A stretch of DNA of 64,000 bases from Fagopyrum homotropicum (GCA_033239125.1 BSWB01000008.1:1270001-1334000), one strand, 5' to 3'. Positions 1 through 10,827 are shown, numbered from the stretch's first letter. Made by a program: numbers and translations. Notes: generated by a model from the letters alone, not told the origin.

Positions 1-2
1 AT

Positions 3-1781
3 TTGCTCTTGGATTGCCCTCATCATGGCATATCCAAACTTGCCTCGCTGGAGATTTACTATAAAGGGCTGGATGCGGGAACATAATTCAACCTCCAATC
101 CCTCTCATGTGGAACATTCATGGACATGAGAGAAGATGACGCTTGGGACTTCATTGAGAAGCAAGCAAGGGTCATAGAGAAGTATTCCTACCGGAAAGTG
201 GAGGGAAATCGTGTGGAGCAAGGAGCGAAGCTCACACATGAAGCTCAAAATCAGATTTTCTCCCTCAACAATGAGATCAAGGAGTTGAAGGAGGCTATCA
301 AGACCAACTTTCCAAAGCAACAAGGGAAGGATGTTGGTTATTTGGGCAATAACAATGGCGGTGACAACACAAACCGCAACAACAACAACAACAACCGGAA
401 TAACAACCGGAGCAATAATTGGAATGGCAACAACAACAATAACAACAACCGGAACAACAATTGGAACAACAATAGGGGTTCAAGTAACAACAATTGGCGC
501 TCCAATCAACAAAATTCCGGTAACTCTTATCCTTCCAATTCTAATTCACTAACTCCACCTTCCTCTTCCTCTACTCCTTTGAGAAGCCAGGGGCAAACAT
601 CAAATGGAGGAAACACTTCGGGAAAGGAGAAGCCCGATCCCATGTTGGAAACGATTTTGGGAAAGCTTCAAGGGTTGGAGAACCATATCATTAAGGTTGA
701 TGATCAAATTTCCAAGGTTGATAAAGCTCAAAAGGTTTTAGAAAACCAAATGTTCAACCATACGGAGGAAGTTCCTAGGAATCAAGGGAAACTTCCAGGA
801 AAGACGGAGGACAACCCTAGGGGAAGGGTAATGGCAATCACCACCAGGAGCGGAGTGACTACCACCGATCCGCTGCCTAAATTTGTTGAAGTCCCCGTAG
901 AGAAAGACAAAGAGAAGGGGAAGGAGAAGGAAGGTGTCTACGTTCCTCCTCCAGCTTACAAACCTCCCCTACCATTCCCTCAATCTAGAGCGAGAGCACG
1001 CCTAGATAAACAATTCGGTAAGTTCATAGAACTCATGAGTAAGCTGCATATTAATATACCCTTTATTGATGCTATTGTAGGTATGCCGGCTTATGGCAAA
1101 TTATTGAAGGAGCTCCTCTCTAACAAGAGGAAGCTAGAAGATTTTGGAGAGGTCAAGATGAGTTCGGATTCTTCGGATCTCATCAAGACCATGAAGGAGA
1201 AAATGCCCCCAAAGTTGAAGGATCCGGGGTCATTTTGCATTCCCATAGGAGTGGGAGATGTCACATATGACGCTTTATGTGACTTAGGAGCAAGTGTGAG
1301 CATCATACCACTTGCATTGTGCAGGAAGATCGGTTTAGGCGATCCTAAACCGGTGAAGATGACGTTATACATGGCGGATCGATCCATCACTCGCCCCGTC
1401 GGTATTGTAGAAGACGTCCCGGTCAAGCTAGGTAAATTCTTTGTTCCCATTGATTTTGTCGTGCTTGACATTCCTGCAGATAGTCCGGTCTCGATCATAC
1501 TCGGAAGACCGTTTCTTGCAACTTCCGGCTGCATAGTCGATTGCAAGAATGGGAGACTCGCTTTTGATATAGGAGAAGAGAAAGTAGAGTTCGTTCTTTC
1601 CACTCTAGTGAAGGAGCCAATCTTTGATGAGGATATTTTCAATATCCAAGACGAAGAAGGTTTGTCTAGGGAGGAGGTAAGTGCGATTCTCTTTGACGAT
1701 CCTTTACAAAAAGTCATTACTATGAGTCTAACAAATGTAGGGGAAGAAGAAGAGTGCAATGAGGCAATTGAAGCCTTATAA
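3..1781 (+). pseudogene. Athila-like gag and aspartic protease
   Basis: Encodes the capsid-like gag and the protease that would process the polyprotein. The frame is open upstream of the first ATG at 120, giving gag-like sequence (CPHHGISK, then YYKGLDAGT) broken by a stop at about 95. An asparagine-rich low-complexity tract made of AAC repeats lies at about 345-520 and is followed by a Ser/Thr-rich linker. The retropepsin is at about 1230-1590, with the active-site DLGAS and the flap-side GRPFLATSG motif. TAA at 1779-1781 ends the frame, but the same frame resumes directly as RT, so the stop probably interrupts what was one gag-pol frame. Not functional as it stands. Confidence 0.85.
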
Positions 1782-1793
1782 GCACAAGAGGAG

Positions 1794-3107
1794 ATGCATG
1801 AAGTGGAGTTTGAAAAACTCTACGATGAAGCTGAAAACGTGAGAATCCACGGCCATACATTATATTCCACGGCCGTGGATTTCACAACCAAAACCGTGTC
1901 CCACTCCAGGGAGTTACACGGTCGTGGAGAAGATGTGACAACCGTATTTCCCTTCCACGCCCTAAACCACGGCCGTGGAAGACTTGAGGAAACCGTAATT
2001 TTGGCCGTGGAAAGGGGTGATCGAGACACTTCTTCAACTTCTTCTGATTCTTCTCCCACACACTCAATACCCTTAGAAACTTCTAAGGAGACATCGGGTG
2101 CTCCTCAAGGATCGTTGGAAGCTCCGAAAGTGATGGAACTAAAACCACTTCCTACTCATCTAAGGTACGCTTTTCTAGGACCTAATTCTACCTTTCCGGT
2201 TATCGTTAGTTCCGAACTAAGCATAGATGAACATAATCAGCTCATGATTATCCTTAGGAAACATAGGAAAGCTTTAGGCTACACTATAGAGGACTTAGTA
2301 GGAATTAAACCCTCCCTATGCATGCATAAGATACTAATGGAGGAAGATTTTAGAACTTCAAGACAACCTCAAAGGCGGTTGAATCCGACCATGAAGGAGG
2401 TTGTCAAGAAGGAAATTCTTAAGCTTCTTGATGCAGGTATCATCTACCCTATCTCCGATAGTAAGTGGGTGAGTCCAGTTCAAGTAGTTCCGAAGAAGGG
2501 AGGAATGACGGTCATCACCAACAAGAACAACAAACTCATTCCTACCCGAACCGTGACAAGATGGCGGATGTGCATAGACTACCGCAAGCTCAACAATGCA
2601 ACGCGGAAGGATCACTTCCCATTGCCATTCATTGATCAAATGCTTGAAAGGTTAGCACAACATTCACATTTTTGCTACCTTGACGGTTATAGTGGTTTCT
2701 TTCAGATTCCGATACATCCGGATGATCAAGAGAAGACCACATTTACGTGCCCATGGGGTACGTTCGCCTATAGGAGAATGCCGTTCGGGCTTTGCAACGC
2801 CCCAGCCACCTTTCAACGGTGCATGATGGCCATCTTCTCCGAATACATAGAGGAAATCATGGAGGTCTTCATGGACGATTTCTCCGTATACGGTTCCTCT
2901 TTTAACGATTGTCTTTCTAACCTTTCTCTTGTTTTGCAAAGGTGTGAAGACACCAACCTAGTTCTTAATTGGGAGAAGTGTCAATTCATGGTTAAGGAAG
3001 GAATCGTATTAGGTCACTTAGTCTCTAGTAGAGGGATAGAAGTAGATAAAGCTAAGATAGAGACCATAGAGAAGCTTCTTTATGCCGGTTACGGCTTTGA
3101 GGAATAG
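1794..3107 (+). pseudogene. Athila-like reverse transcriptase, 3'-truncated
   Basis: Same frame as the preceding gag-protease, separated only by one stop codon. A linker (about 1830-2120) contains repeated HGRG-type residues coded by the palindrome array described separately. RT motifs follow: MCIDYRKLNNATRKDHFPLP, LDGYSGFFQI, MPFGLCNAPATFQ and the catalytic FMDDFSVYG (about 2870-2895), then CQFMVKEGIVLGH. The normal continuation into the RT connection, RNase H and integrase is absent. After KIETIEKL the reading frame runs into a copied LTR scrap (YAGYGFEE) and stops at 3105-3107. This end is a rearrangement breakpoint, not a natural terminus. Confidence 0.85.
1847..2010 (+). repeat. Reiterated palindrome CCACGGCCGTGG inside the Athila-like ORF
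   Basis: Perfect 12-bp palindromes occur at 1867-1878 and 1967-1978, exactly 100 bp apart. Degenerate copies lie at about 1847 (CCACGGCCAT), 1917 (CACGGTCGTGG) and 2003 (GGCCGTGG). The array sits in the linker between protease and RT and keeps the frame open. Function unknown. Confidence 0.7.
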
Positions 3108-3152
3108 AATGATGTTGATCATGGTATTGTTATGCCGGTTACGGCTTTGAGG
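3080..3152 (+). other. Rearrangement junction: Athila pol joined to Tekay LTR with a 23-bp templated copy
   Basis: The 23-bp sequence at 3080-3102 (core TATGCCGGTTACGGCTTTGA) occurs again 50 bp downstream at 3130-3152, where it belongs to the LTR. The first copy lies between Athila pol (ending about 3079) and LTR sequence starting at about 3102. The intact right-arm LTR has only one copy (near 50900). This marks the outer left end of the inverted duplication. Confidence 0.8.
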
Positions 3153-4105
3153 TTTACGAGTTGTAATATGATCCTTATGGATCCCTTGGGTCTAGGTGTG
3201 ACCCCTGTTATAGATATGAGTATGATATATGTTGTATGCCTTGTATAGGCCGTGTTGTCCTCCAGATTGGAGTGGACCGTGTTGAGAGTTGTTCGTGGTT
3301 GTGATTACTTCGAGGTTGAGGTAAGTCCATAAGACTTACTTAGCTGTCATCCCTATATTGGATGTTGCTTGAGTGGTGTTTGTTATATGCTTTATAGCAT
3401 GCGATATGGTTATTACCGACCTTTGTTATATTGACCGCCCATTGTAGTGGATGTGACAACTTACCTTTCATCCCGTAGTGGAGTCTGGGAAATTCTCTGT
3501 AAGCTAGTTAGTTCTGGTATATGGGTAGGGCAATGACCACTCCTTATGATATATGGGAAGGTGCGCTGATACCACTCCAGCTAGCTATTGCACGCAGAGG
3601 CGAGGGTTATATACATTCCTCGTGTCACATATATTCATATTCAGATATTTATATACGTTTGAGTGTTGGACCATTGTTATAAAGATTATAAACCGGGTAA
3701 ATGTGTGACAACATGATGATATGTTTACATTTATATGATGTGTGGTTGTGCTCTTGCCTATCTATATATATGTGTATGGTTAGCTAACGGTTTTATACCG
3801 TTTTGTAGATCCTTTGCAGGTTAGGAGAGTTACAGAGGGATCTAGAGTGGGTGATCCGCTGAGGGCTCCGTACACTGGGTCGATATCGGGGTTATGGGAT
3901 ATTTTGATGTATAGTGTTGTTTCTTTTGTACTCAGCGGTCCTTATGTATTACTTTTGATGTATATATATCAGTTTGATGTTTTGTATTTAATATATCGGT
4001 GCCTTGTTGTAAGATTCAGTGAAATTGTTGTCAGGCTAGGGTCAGGATCCATTGTGAGATCCTAGCCCAGTAGCACCTCGAGTCCTACGGATTTTGGGTG
4101 TTACA
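3102..4105 (+). repeat. 5' LTR, 5'-truncated
   Basis: Carries the last 1.0 kb of the LTR, ending GGGTGTTACA at 4105. Compared with the complete LTRs it lacks about 0.9 kb at the 5' end, including the GC-rich motif arrays. The truncation is at the inverted-repeat breakpoint. Confidence 0.88.
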
Positions 4106-4108
4106 AAG

Positions 4109-4122
4109 TTGGTATCAGAGCC
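4109..4122 (+). other. Primer-binding site (initiator tRNA-Met type)
   Basis: TTGGTATCAGAGCC follows the LTR end after three bases. TGGTATCAGAGC is the usual plant initiator tRNA-Met primer site and fixes the LTR boundary and the orientation. Confidence 0.88.
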
Positions 4123-4399
4123 CAGGTTGACAACAATGACACTTGTAATCGGCGATAAAGGTCGAATAGATAAATAAATAGAACCCGAAAGGGGTCTGAC
4201 TTTTCAAAAGGTTTTTGGTTTGAACTGAGTGCAAACGTTTTGGGTTAGTGTGTACGTGAAGCCATCACCCCTCTGAAGATCTCGACAGTATAGGTATATA
4301 TATACATAGATAGATATTATATGATGTGATGATGTGACATATATACCTATACATATGGCATATATATAGCCTTGTAGGTGGGGTATATTTACCCTGCAG

Positions 4400-5491
4400 A
4401 TGGCTCAGACTAGAGTTGTATCTGCATACGAATGAGGTAGGGGTAGATCCCCTCTTCCTCCAACAGAGGTAGGACAGAGTCAGATTCCTGTTGTTGATCC
4501 ACGTGTAGCAGAGGAGATTCATGAAGACGTTGTTGAGAGTGTCGTTCTTGAGACTGAGAACGGTATAGCTGAGAGACATACACCACAGCGAGTCCAGTCC
4601 GATGACTCGGGTTATGTCATTATGAGGGGACCAAATTTCTGCGCGTACATCAGATAAGTGGAGGAGGCTGCCAGAGTGGATAGATGTATCCCGGGTCTGC
4701 CGGCATAGGAGGGATCATTGAGAGGATCCCATACAATTACACAGGTGCCCGTTGCACCGGCACCTGCTGTTGTGATTGCTTGAGTTACAGAGGAGCATAG
4801 ATGGCCTAGGCCAGACACTTGGTTGAAGGTTTTTCACCAGATGGGAGTACCCCCTTTCTCTGGGAAGGTGGGGTTAGAGGTGGAGCTATGGATTGGACAT
4901 GTAGACTCGGCTCTGGAGTCTATTAGATGTCCAGCAGATAAGCAGATAGAGTTGGTGCAGACTTTGTTCAGAGATTTGGCACAGCACTAGTGAAGATCAG
5001 TACGGGGTTAGGTGACCAGTTATGATCAGATGAGGAAGATGATTAGAGAGTGTTTCTGCCCTGCCTCGCTGAGGAGGGAGAAACTGCGTGACTTTATTGA
5101 GGCTGGGTTTGAGGATGTGCTTGTCTCAGAGGCCATCAAGAGATTTCAGGAGGAGCTGGCATTGCTGAGACTAGCTGCACCTCCTACAAATCAGCATGTG
5201 TATCTCTTTTCCCAACGACTGAGGGATGGTACCCGGGCCTATATGACGGGATTTCATTGTGAGTCCTTGATGGACTACCAGGATAGAGCCGCCGATTATG
5301 AGCGAAAGCGGACTGGTCAGAAGAAAGCTTCTCAGACCGGAGTGTTTGAGAAGAGACAGCGTACAGGCCAAACAAATGGTATTGGCAGAATTGTTGGTGC
5401 AGGGCGTGGTCAGAGACACTGGAGTTATCCTTCACCTACATTAGTTGCAGATACGGGGACAGTAGAGAGTCCCAGACCGTACTACTACTAA
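4400..5491 (+). pseudogene. Tekay-like gag remnant (left arm)
   Basis: Gag starts near MAQTRVVSAYE at about 4400. The first 600 bases are broken by several stops that look like Arg/Gln/Trp codons changed to TGA or TAG. The part from 5012 to 5491 is open. It has the gag-like segment ending in YMTGFHCESLMDYQDRAADYERKR and a basic tail. No complete CCHC zinc knuckle is visible, so that region seems lost. Not translatable as a whole. Confidence 0.72.
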
Positions 5492-5507
5492 GGGATCTGC
5501 TCTTGGG

Positions 5508-5970
5508 TTGAGTAGAGGCAAAGGTCGAGGCGGGAATGCCACTGATATCAGAGGAGCTCAGGGTAGATTATTTGAGCTGAGGAGTGCAGAGGAGTCAGCT
5601 GCCCCGACTGCTACTGGTATGGATTCGATGGACAGGCATCAGGTTGTACTAGATGTAGGTAGGAGGACTGTTACAGTCTCTACCGAGTTAGGACAGATAG
5701 AGGTTTTCCGAGGGTGGGACCTTGGAAAGACAGGCATGGTTATCAATGCGATACGAGCAGCGAGACTGATTGCACAGGGTTTTGAGGCCTTCTGGTGTTA
5801 TGCCATGAAGGAGGAGGAGAGTCCAGCGTTAGAGGACATCCCAGTGGTCTGCGAGTTTACAGATGTTTTTGCTGAGCCGTCCAGGTTGCCGCCTCAGAGG
5901 AGTGTGGACTTTGGGATTGAGTTAGAGCCGGTACGAGACCGATCTCAAAGGCCCCATACCGGATAGCGCC
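5508..5970 (+). pseudogene. Tekay-like protease remnant lacking the active site (left arm)
   Basis: Begins with a basic Gly-rich stretch, then jumps to TGMDSMDRHQVVLDVGRRTV, which matches the end of chromoviral proteases (usually GMDWL). The upstream part with the catalytic DSGA is missing, so an internal deletion has removed the protease core. The end (ALEDIPVVCEFTDVFAEPS, then FGIELEP) is the usual linker into RT. A frameshift at about 5940 and a TGA near 6050 separate it from RT. Confidence 0.7.
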
Positions 5971-6088
5971 TGTCGAGATGTTGGAGCTGAAGAAGCAACT
6001 CGAGGAGTTGGCTGAGAAGGGCTTCATTCGCCCTAGTGTATCCACATGAGGAGCACATGTCCTCTTCGTACGAAAGAAGGACGGATCA

Positions 6089-7240
6089 TTGAGGTTGTGT
6101 ATAGATTACAGAGAGTTGAACAAGGTGACCATCAAGAACAAGTATCCTTTGCCGCGTATTGATGATTTGCTAGATCAGTTGCAGGGAGCCACAGTGTTCT
6201 CCAGGATTGACCTGCGCTTAGGATATCACCAGTTGAGGGTGAGAGAGCAGGATGTTCACAGGACAGCATTCCGGACCAGATATGGCCACTACGAGTTTGT
6301 AGTGATGCCATTTGGGCTTACGAATGCCCCAGCAGTTTTTATGGAGTTGATGAACAGTATCTTCATCGACTTCCTAGATCAGTTTGTGGTGGTTTTCATA
6401 GATGATATCCTGGTGTACTCTCGCAGCAGAGAGGAACATGCAGGACAGCTGAGGACGGTATTACAGGTTTTACGGGATAGAGAACTTTATGCCAAGTTCT
6501 CTAAGTGCGAGTTCTGGATGCCAGAGGTAGCATTCTTGGGTCATGTTGTATCAGCTGAAGGAATCAAGGTGGATCCGGCAAAGATACAGGCAGTAGCAGC
6601 ATGGACTACACCGACGAACGTCAAGGAAGTACGTAGCTTTCTTGGCCTAGCCGGTTATTACAGACGCTTTGTGGAGGGATTTTTTGTGATGGCCCGTCCA
6701 CTGACGAGTTTGCTGAGGAAGACTACCAGATTTGTATGGTCTGATCAGTGTATGCAGAGTTTTGAGGAGCTGAAGAGACGTCTGACTTCTACTCTTGTTT
6801 TGGCACAGCCAGAGGGTACCGAGGATTTTGTGGTTTACAATGATGCATCCCAAGCTAGGCTTGGGATGTATAGTGATGCAACGAGGCTGATAGTTCAACA
6901 TCAGTTGCGGAGAGACCTGATCTGGTTAGAGTTGGACATCCGATTTCCTGATGAGGATGCCCGGTTGAGTACTTTAGAGGTTCTACCTGATCTGTTGAGC
7001 GAGATCCAACAAAAGCAGGAGACCTGCCCGATGTTGATGAGGATCCGAGAGAGGATGTCTCAGGATGAGGCACCACAGTTCCTTATAGGAGCAGATGGGA
7101 TGATGAGACGCCGCGGTCGCGTCTGTGTACCCACTGATGTGGAGTTGAGACAGAGGATATTGCAGGAGGCTCATTGTACGCCTTATTCAGTGTATCCTAG
7201 TACGAGTAAGATGTACCAGGATTTGAGACGTTCGTATTAG
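6089..7240 (+). pseudogene. Tekay-like reverse transcriptase with RNase H deleted (left arm)
   Basis: RT motifs are complete: LCIDYRELNKVTIKNKYPLP, FSRIDLRLGYHQLR, MPFGLTNAPAVFMELMN, catalytic VVFIDDILVYS, FLGHVVSAEGIKVDP and FLGLAGYYRRFV. After FVVYNDASQARLG the sequence should enter RNase H. Instead, after about ten codons it reaches the linker preceding integrase (LSTLEVLPDLLSEIQQ). The RNase H core, about 120 residues, is therefore absent. A short extra-base frameshift is also seen at about 6862. The right-arm copy has the same deletion plus three private stops. Confidence 0.82.
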
Positions 7241-7249
7241 TGGGGAGGG

Positions 7250-8233
7250 TTGAAGCCCGATGTGGCCAGATTTGTGGCACAGTGTGCGACCTGCCAACAG
7301 GTCATGATCGAGCATTGCAGACCTGGAGGTGAGCTCCATCCACTTCCTGTTCCACAGAGGAAGTGGGAGGACGTCACCATGGACTTTGTGACTGAGTTGA
7401 GACCGAGCCGGAGTTTTGATGCTATCTGGGTCATAGTAGACAGATTGACGAAGACGGCACGTTTTATTCCTATCAGGGAGACGTGGTCAGTGATCAGATT
7501 AGTTGAGGAGTACACTAGGCAGATAGTGAGACTCCACGGGGTACCGATGACGATCGTCTCAGATAGAGATGGACGATTTACCTCAAGATTTTGGCAGCAG
7601 ATTCAGATTGCCCTGGAGACGAGTTTACACTTCACGAATGCGTTCCATCCTCAGACTGATGGTCAGTTAGAGAGGACCATTCAGACGCTGGAGGACATGC
7701 TGCGAGCTTGTGTGTTGTATTGGGGACAAGTTTGGACGGATCATCTCCCACTTGTTGAGTTCTCATACAACAACAATTGGCATGCATCTATTGGGATGGC
7801 CCCATATGAGGCACTGTATAGACAGAGGTGTCGTACACCGTTATGCTGGGATGAGCCTAGTACTATTAGTGGTTTGACGCCTGATCAGATTCAGGATGAT
7901 GTTGCTCGAGTAGCGCTGATTAGAGAGCGGATGCTGACTGCTCAGAGCCGTCAGAAGTCGTATGCTGATGGGAGGCGTAGACCTCTAGAGTTCAGAGTTG
8001 GAGCCCATGTGTGGCTGAGAGTGTCCCCGACACGAGGTGTTAGGCGTTTTGGCTTTAAGGGGAAGTTGAGCCCCCGATATGTCGGACCATTCGAGATTCT
8101 GGATCGGGTTGGGAGTGCAGCATACAGATTGGCTTTGCCTCCGAGATTAGAGGGTGTTAACCCTGTGTTTCACGTGTCTCAACTGAGGGAGTATATACCA
8201 GATTCGAGACATATTGTGACTTGTGAGTTATGA
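7250..8233 (+). pseudogene. Tekay-like integrase (left arm)
   Basis: Integrase inserts the retrotransposon cDNA into the genome. The CxxC of its N-terminal zinc finger is visible as CATCQQVM at the start. The catalytic core carries the acidic residues in MDFVTELRPS (D), IVSDRDGRFTS (D) and HPQTDGQLERT (E). The C-terminal GPFEILDRVG and HVSQLREYIPD segments are typical of chromoviruses. The 327 codons are open, but the upstream frame with the remaining zinc ligands stops at 7240 and the chromodomain is in another frame, so the original polyprotein is broken. Confidence 0.85.
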
Positions 8234-8438
8234 TGATTTGGTGGTTGAGCCGGACCACACTTTTGTTGAGAACCCGATTGCATTCCTAGAACGAGGTATG
8301 AGATGCCTGCGTTCGAAGGACATTCCTATGCTGAGGATACAGTGGTCGAGACGTGGACCTGATGAGGCTACATGGGAGACTGAGGATAGTATCCAGAGGA
8401 ACTATCCAGAGTTCTATGCCGAGATAGGGCATCAGTAG
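8223..8438 (+). pseudogene. Chromodomain-like C-terminus of Tekay pol (left arm)
   Basis: A frameshifted continuation of integrase, overlapping its end by 11 bases. Reads LRSKDIPMLRIQWSRRG, then EATWETEDSIQRNYPEFY. This is the usual C-terminal pattern of Tekay-type chromoviruses (ATWE plus YPEFF), thought to guide insertion to marked chromatin. Stops at 8436-8438. Confidence 0.72.
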
Positions 8439-8931
8439 GATCGCCGAGTAGACCTTAGTACTATCTCGGTGAGTGTTATGCTTATGTTCTTATATGCCAT
8501 GATGTGTTTATTTTCGTACTAGCTGTGATGTGTGATCTTATTAGATCTTGTTGTGCTAGTGCGATTGTTTATAGCTGGAGATGGATCTTTCCTCCATGTT
8601 ATTATGATGCGATAGGTTTAGCTGGAGATGGTTGTTCCTCCATGCTAGTTGATGGACATAGTTTTGGCTGGAGGTGTTTTCCTCTATGCCCTTGTGTTAT
8701 GATGTTATGGCTAGAGATGGTTTTCCTCTATGCCCTTGTGATATGAGTATCGTTGGCTAGAGATGGTTTACCTCTATGCCTTGGATAGTATAGTGATATT
8801 GTTGATGGAGTTGATGATTCCTCCATGCCTGTGTCTGAGGTTATAGAGAGAGTTGTACCTCAGCTTTTGAGTCCGAGTGGTTTCAGGACTTTGCAAGTTT
8901 CGGGACGAAACTTGTTTTTAGGGGGGTGAGA
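8439..8931 (+). other. Tekay 3' untranslated region with tandem CTCTATGCC-type repeats and polypurine tract
   Basis: Between pol and the 3' LTR. About six diverged repeats of a GGCT(A/G)GAG-ATGG-TT-CCTC(T/C)ATGCC unit run from about 8574 to 8830. The polypurine tract AGGGGGGTGAGA lies at 8920-8931, directly before the LTR, and is the expected plus-strand primer. Confidence 0.65.
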
Positions 8932-10827
8932 TGTAAGAGCCTTAGTCTTTTGGACCGAGTTTGCCTTAGCCGAGATTTGGCTTTGGGCCGAGATCGACCT
9001 TAGCCGCCCCTGCAGGTTTCCGCCCATGCGGCCAGGAATTCCGCTCTTGCGGTTTCCGACGGCTGCAGCCGGTTTTGTTGACTTCTTTGACCCGTGCTTT
9101 ACCCTTTCCTCTTCTTATTCCTTTCTTTGGCTGGATCAAGGGTTTTATCTTCATTCCCTCTCCAGACCTCTCACGTCCTCCTTGCTTCTCCTCCCCCCTC
9201 CTTGATCTTGTTCTTGGTTTCCTTGAGTTTGGAAGAGAATTGATGTGGCTTTGATGATGATGATGCTAGTGATGTATGTTGCTGGGCTTGGAGGCCAGTT
9301 GTTGTGTGTGTGTTGATCTTCCCTGCAGCCTAGGACCACAGGTATGGTAAGTTAGCTTCTTCTTCTCTTCTTTCTTTCTTGGAATCTTCCTTAGCTTAGG
9401 ATTAGATGATTTGTAGGTGTATTGATGTTGGTATGTGTATGTATATGTATGTGCTAGGTTTTGGCTGAGAGAAGACGTGATTTGATCACGTGAAGAGTGA
9501 AAGAGGACTCGCGAGGCTACGTTCTGCACCGTCGCCTCCCCCGCGGTCCAGCACAACCGCCCCCTGCGGAAGCCTTGTCCCCGCACCCGCGGCCAGAATC
9601 CGCCGCCCCCGCAACAACAGTCCCAGTGCCAGCGCCCGCGCTTGCCAGCGGCCACGATCACCGCGCCCGCAGCCGAACATTGACGCGTCTGCGGTTGCCT
9701 GCATTCCGCCCCTGTGTCCCTTTTGTCACGCAGGTGCGTCTTCTTCCGGTTCTACCTAGAGTAAGGTAGATCATTTCCTTTCCTAGTATGAGCGGTAGTG
9801 GTATGCTAGGTATGTGTTTGGGAATAGAATGATGTTGATCATGGTATCGTTATGCCGGTTACGGCTTTGAGGTTTACGAGTTGGAATATGATCCTTATGG
9901 ATAACTTGGGTCTAGGTGTGACCCCTGTTATAGATATGAGTATGATATATGTTGTATGCCTTGTATAGGCCGTGTTGTCCTCCAGATTGGAGTGGACCGT
10001 GTTGAGAGTTGTTCGTGGTTGTGATTACTTCGAGGTCGAGGTAAGTCCATAGGACTTACTTAGCTGTCATCCCTATATTGGATGTTGCTTTAGTGGTGTT
10101 TGTTATATGCTTTATAGCATGCGATATGGTTATTACCGACCTTTGTTATATTGACCGCCCATTGTAGTGGATGTGACAACTTACCTTTCATCCCGTAGTG
10201 GAGTCTGGGAAATTCTCTGTAAGCTAGTTAGTTCTGGTATACGGGTAGGGCACTGACCACTCCTTATGGTATATGGGAAGGTGCACTGATGCCACTCCAG
10301 CTAGCTATTGCACGCAGAGGCGAGGGTTATATACATTCCTCGTGTCACATATATTCATATTCAGATATTTATATACGTTTGAGTGTTGGACCATTATTAT
10401 AAAGATAATAAACCGGGTAAATGTGTGACATCATGATGATATGTTTACATTTATATGATGTGTGGTTGTGCTCTTGCCTATCTATATATATGTGTATGGT
10501 TAGCTAACGGTTTTATACCGTGTTGTAGATCCTTTGCAGGTTAGGAGAGTTGCAGAGTGATCCAGAGTGGGTGATCCGCTGAGGGCTCCGTACACTTAGT
10601 CGATATCGGGGTTATGGGATATTTTGACGTATAGTGTTGTTTCTTTTGTACTCAGCGGTCCTTATGTATTACTTTTGATGTATATATATATCAGTTTGAT
10701 GTTTTGTATTTAATCTATCGGTGCCTTGTTGTAAGATTCAGTGAAATTGTTGTCAGGCTAGGGTCAGGATCCATTGTGAGATCCTAGCCCAATAGCACCT
10801 CGAGTCCTACGAATTTGGGGTGTTACA
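8932..10827 (+). repeat. 3' LTR of the left Tekay-like element
   Basis: 1896 bp, TGTAAGAGCC at the start and GGTGTTACA at the end. It contains two GC-rich blocks (9001-9065 and about 9500-9735) made of near-palindromic CCGC(N)GCGG motifs. The long open frames seen through the GC-rich block on both strands are compositional and are not counted as genes. Confidence 0.9.

Larger units (their letters stand above)
1..3080 (+). mobile_element. Athila-like Ty3/gypsy retrotransposon, internal part, truncated at both ends
   Basis: A continuous gag-protease-RT coding region in one frame from about base 3 to 3080. The left end runs off the window. The right end stops abruptly inside reverse transcriptase, just after the conserved stretch following the RT core, where it is joined to Tekay LTR sequence. 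No LTR, primer site, RNase H or integrase of this element is in the window. The lineage is inferred from the protease (DLGAS) and the RT (FMDDFSVYG), which are typical of Athila/Tat elements. It is a broken copy: stops lie at about 95 (gag) and 1779-1781. Confidence 0.85.
3102..10827 (+). mobile_element. Tekay/Del-like Ty3/gypsy chromovirus, 5' LTR truncated (left-arm copy)
   Basis: Order: truncated 5' LTR (to 4105), primer site, gag, protease remnant, RT, integrase, chromodomain-like tail, polypurine tract, full 3' LTR. The internal region (4106-8931, 4826 bp) is exactly as long as in the right-arm copy. The gag-protease-RT-integrase order, chromodomain-like C-terminus, initiator-Met primer site and about 1.9-kb LTRs suit the Tekay (Del) clade of chromoviruses. 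The protease active site and the RNase H core are deleted, and stops and frameshifts are frequent, so it is not autonomous. The 3' flank after TGTTACA is GCTTA. Confidence 0.88.

Noticed and set aside
6846..6868. Perfect 10-bp inverted repeat (CATCCCAAGC, TAG spacer) at the point where RNase H is lost
   Set aside because: It falls within the normal DASxxxLG coding sequence before RNase H and needs no special explanation; the coincidence with the deletion is noted only.
9266..9769. Overlapping 70-131-codon ORFs on both strands in GC-rich DNA (also at 44270-44713 and 50998-51345)
   Set aside because: They lie in LTRs, overlap one another on both strands and reflect GC-rich repeats, not coding.
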